This document shows positions 6,111-6,257 of a stretch of 6,257 nt of DNA, piece after piece. The position numbers were made by a program, and so were the translations under genes. The notes beneath the pieces were generated by a model. It did not search any database. It worked only from the letters and a program-made list of their open reading frames with translations, and had not been told where the DNA came from. Each line of letters starts with the position of its first letter. The first letter of the stretch is position 1. This stretch comes from Clostridiales bacterium (GTDB lineage Bacteria > Bacillota > Clostridia > Oscillospirales > CAG-272), in contig JAEEGW010000378.1 of assembly GCA_016280525.1 (NCBI GenBank), forward strand, positions 1 to 6,257, written 5' to 3'.

Positions 6111-6136
6111 CCCCCCATACCCCCCTGTCCCCTCCC
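6111..6136 (-). other. Predicted G-quadruplex motif on the minus strand
   Basis: The plus strand has C-runs of 6, 6, 4 and 3 separated by ATA, TGT and T. Its complement therefore has four G-runs of three or more with loops of 1-3 bases, which fits the usual quadruplex pattern. Two more C-runs lie nearby at 6083-6087 and 6089-6092. Confidence 0.6.
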
Positions 6137-6257
6137 ACCAAATCTACGGATCGGGAGGGCGCCGCGTAGGGAAAAACCGTCGATTTCGGGGGTCGCCGAA
6201 ACCTTCAAAAAGCATAAAAGGATTGCGCAACGTAGTCCACAGAGTTCAGAGCACCCT

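Larger units (their letters stand above)
5847..6257. other. Non-coding tail of the window: palindromic repeats, low complexity and hairpins
   Basis: No gene is supported here. The stretch starts after the last stop and holds, in order, four palindromic units, an A/T-rich heptamer repeat, three small hairpins, a C-rich tract and a final 120 bases of ordinary-looking sequence. The final part has only one weak inverted repeat (TTTCGG at 6184-6189 with CCGAAA at 6196-6201). On the minus strand a short open stretch from the window edge ends at a TGA near 6207, with the residues VDYVAQSFYAF before the stop. It is too short to call. Confidence 0.7.

Noticed and set aside
6008..6208. 66-codon minus-strand frame across the hairpins and heptamer repeat
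   Set aside because: It is built from low-complexity and G-rich sequence, runs through a likely terminator, and has no ribosome binding site or family resemblance.

Overview
The window looks like the late structural and lysis end of a prophage or phage from a Gram-positive, clostridial bacterium. An Oscillospirales- or Christensenellales-like gut Firmicute is my best guess. The reasons are strong AGGAGG-type ribosome binding sites, frequent ATA (Ile) and AGA (Arg) codons at moderate G+C, a Gram-positive lysis cassette (XhlA-like protein, holin, LysM amidase), and an intergenic palindrome family of a kind I associate with clostridial genomes. The taxonomic call is inference; no marker gene is present.

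Bases 2-5846 hold seven tightly packed genes, all on the + strand with gaps of about 0-20 bases or short overlaps, which suggests one late operon. In order they are: the 3' end of a small helical protein that looks like a head-tail connector (2-340); a 582-residue beta-strand-rich tail protein resembling the P22 gp10 type of tail hub or plug (350-2098); an XhlA-like coiled-coil membrane protein (2118-2414); a holin-like membrane protein (2423-2743); a zinc N-acetylmuramoyl-L-alanine amidase with a LysM and a C-terminal SH3-like domain (2727-3764); a glycine-rich receptor-binding or fibre-type protein (3785-4534); and a highly charged helical protein with five 18-residue repeats (4536-5846). 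A connector followed directly by a hub-like protein, with no tape-measure gene in view, hints at a short-tailed (podovirus-like) particle, but genes outside the window could change that reading.

Bases 5847-6257 contain no supported gene. Twenty bases after the last stop codon lies an array of four palindromic units (5866-6005), three with a GTAG foot like that of REP elements. It is followed by a heptamer tandem repeat (6020-6047), three small hairpins (6055-6109), and a C-rich stretch (6111-6136) whose complement fits a four-run G-quadruplex pattern. This tract may mark the change from phage genes to host intergenic DNA.

Working model: the connector and hub join the capsid to a tail, the fibre-type protein contacts the host surface, XhlA, holin and amidase lyse the cell, and the 18-residue-repeat protein is an uncharacterised virion or ejection candidate.
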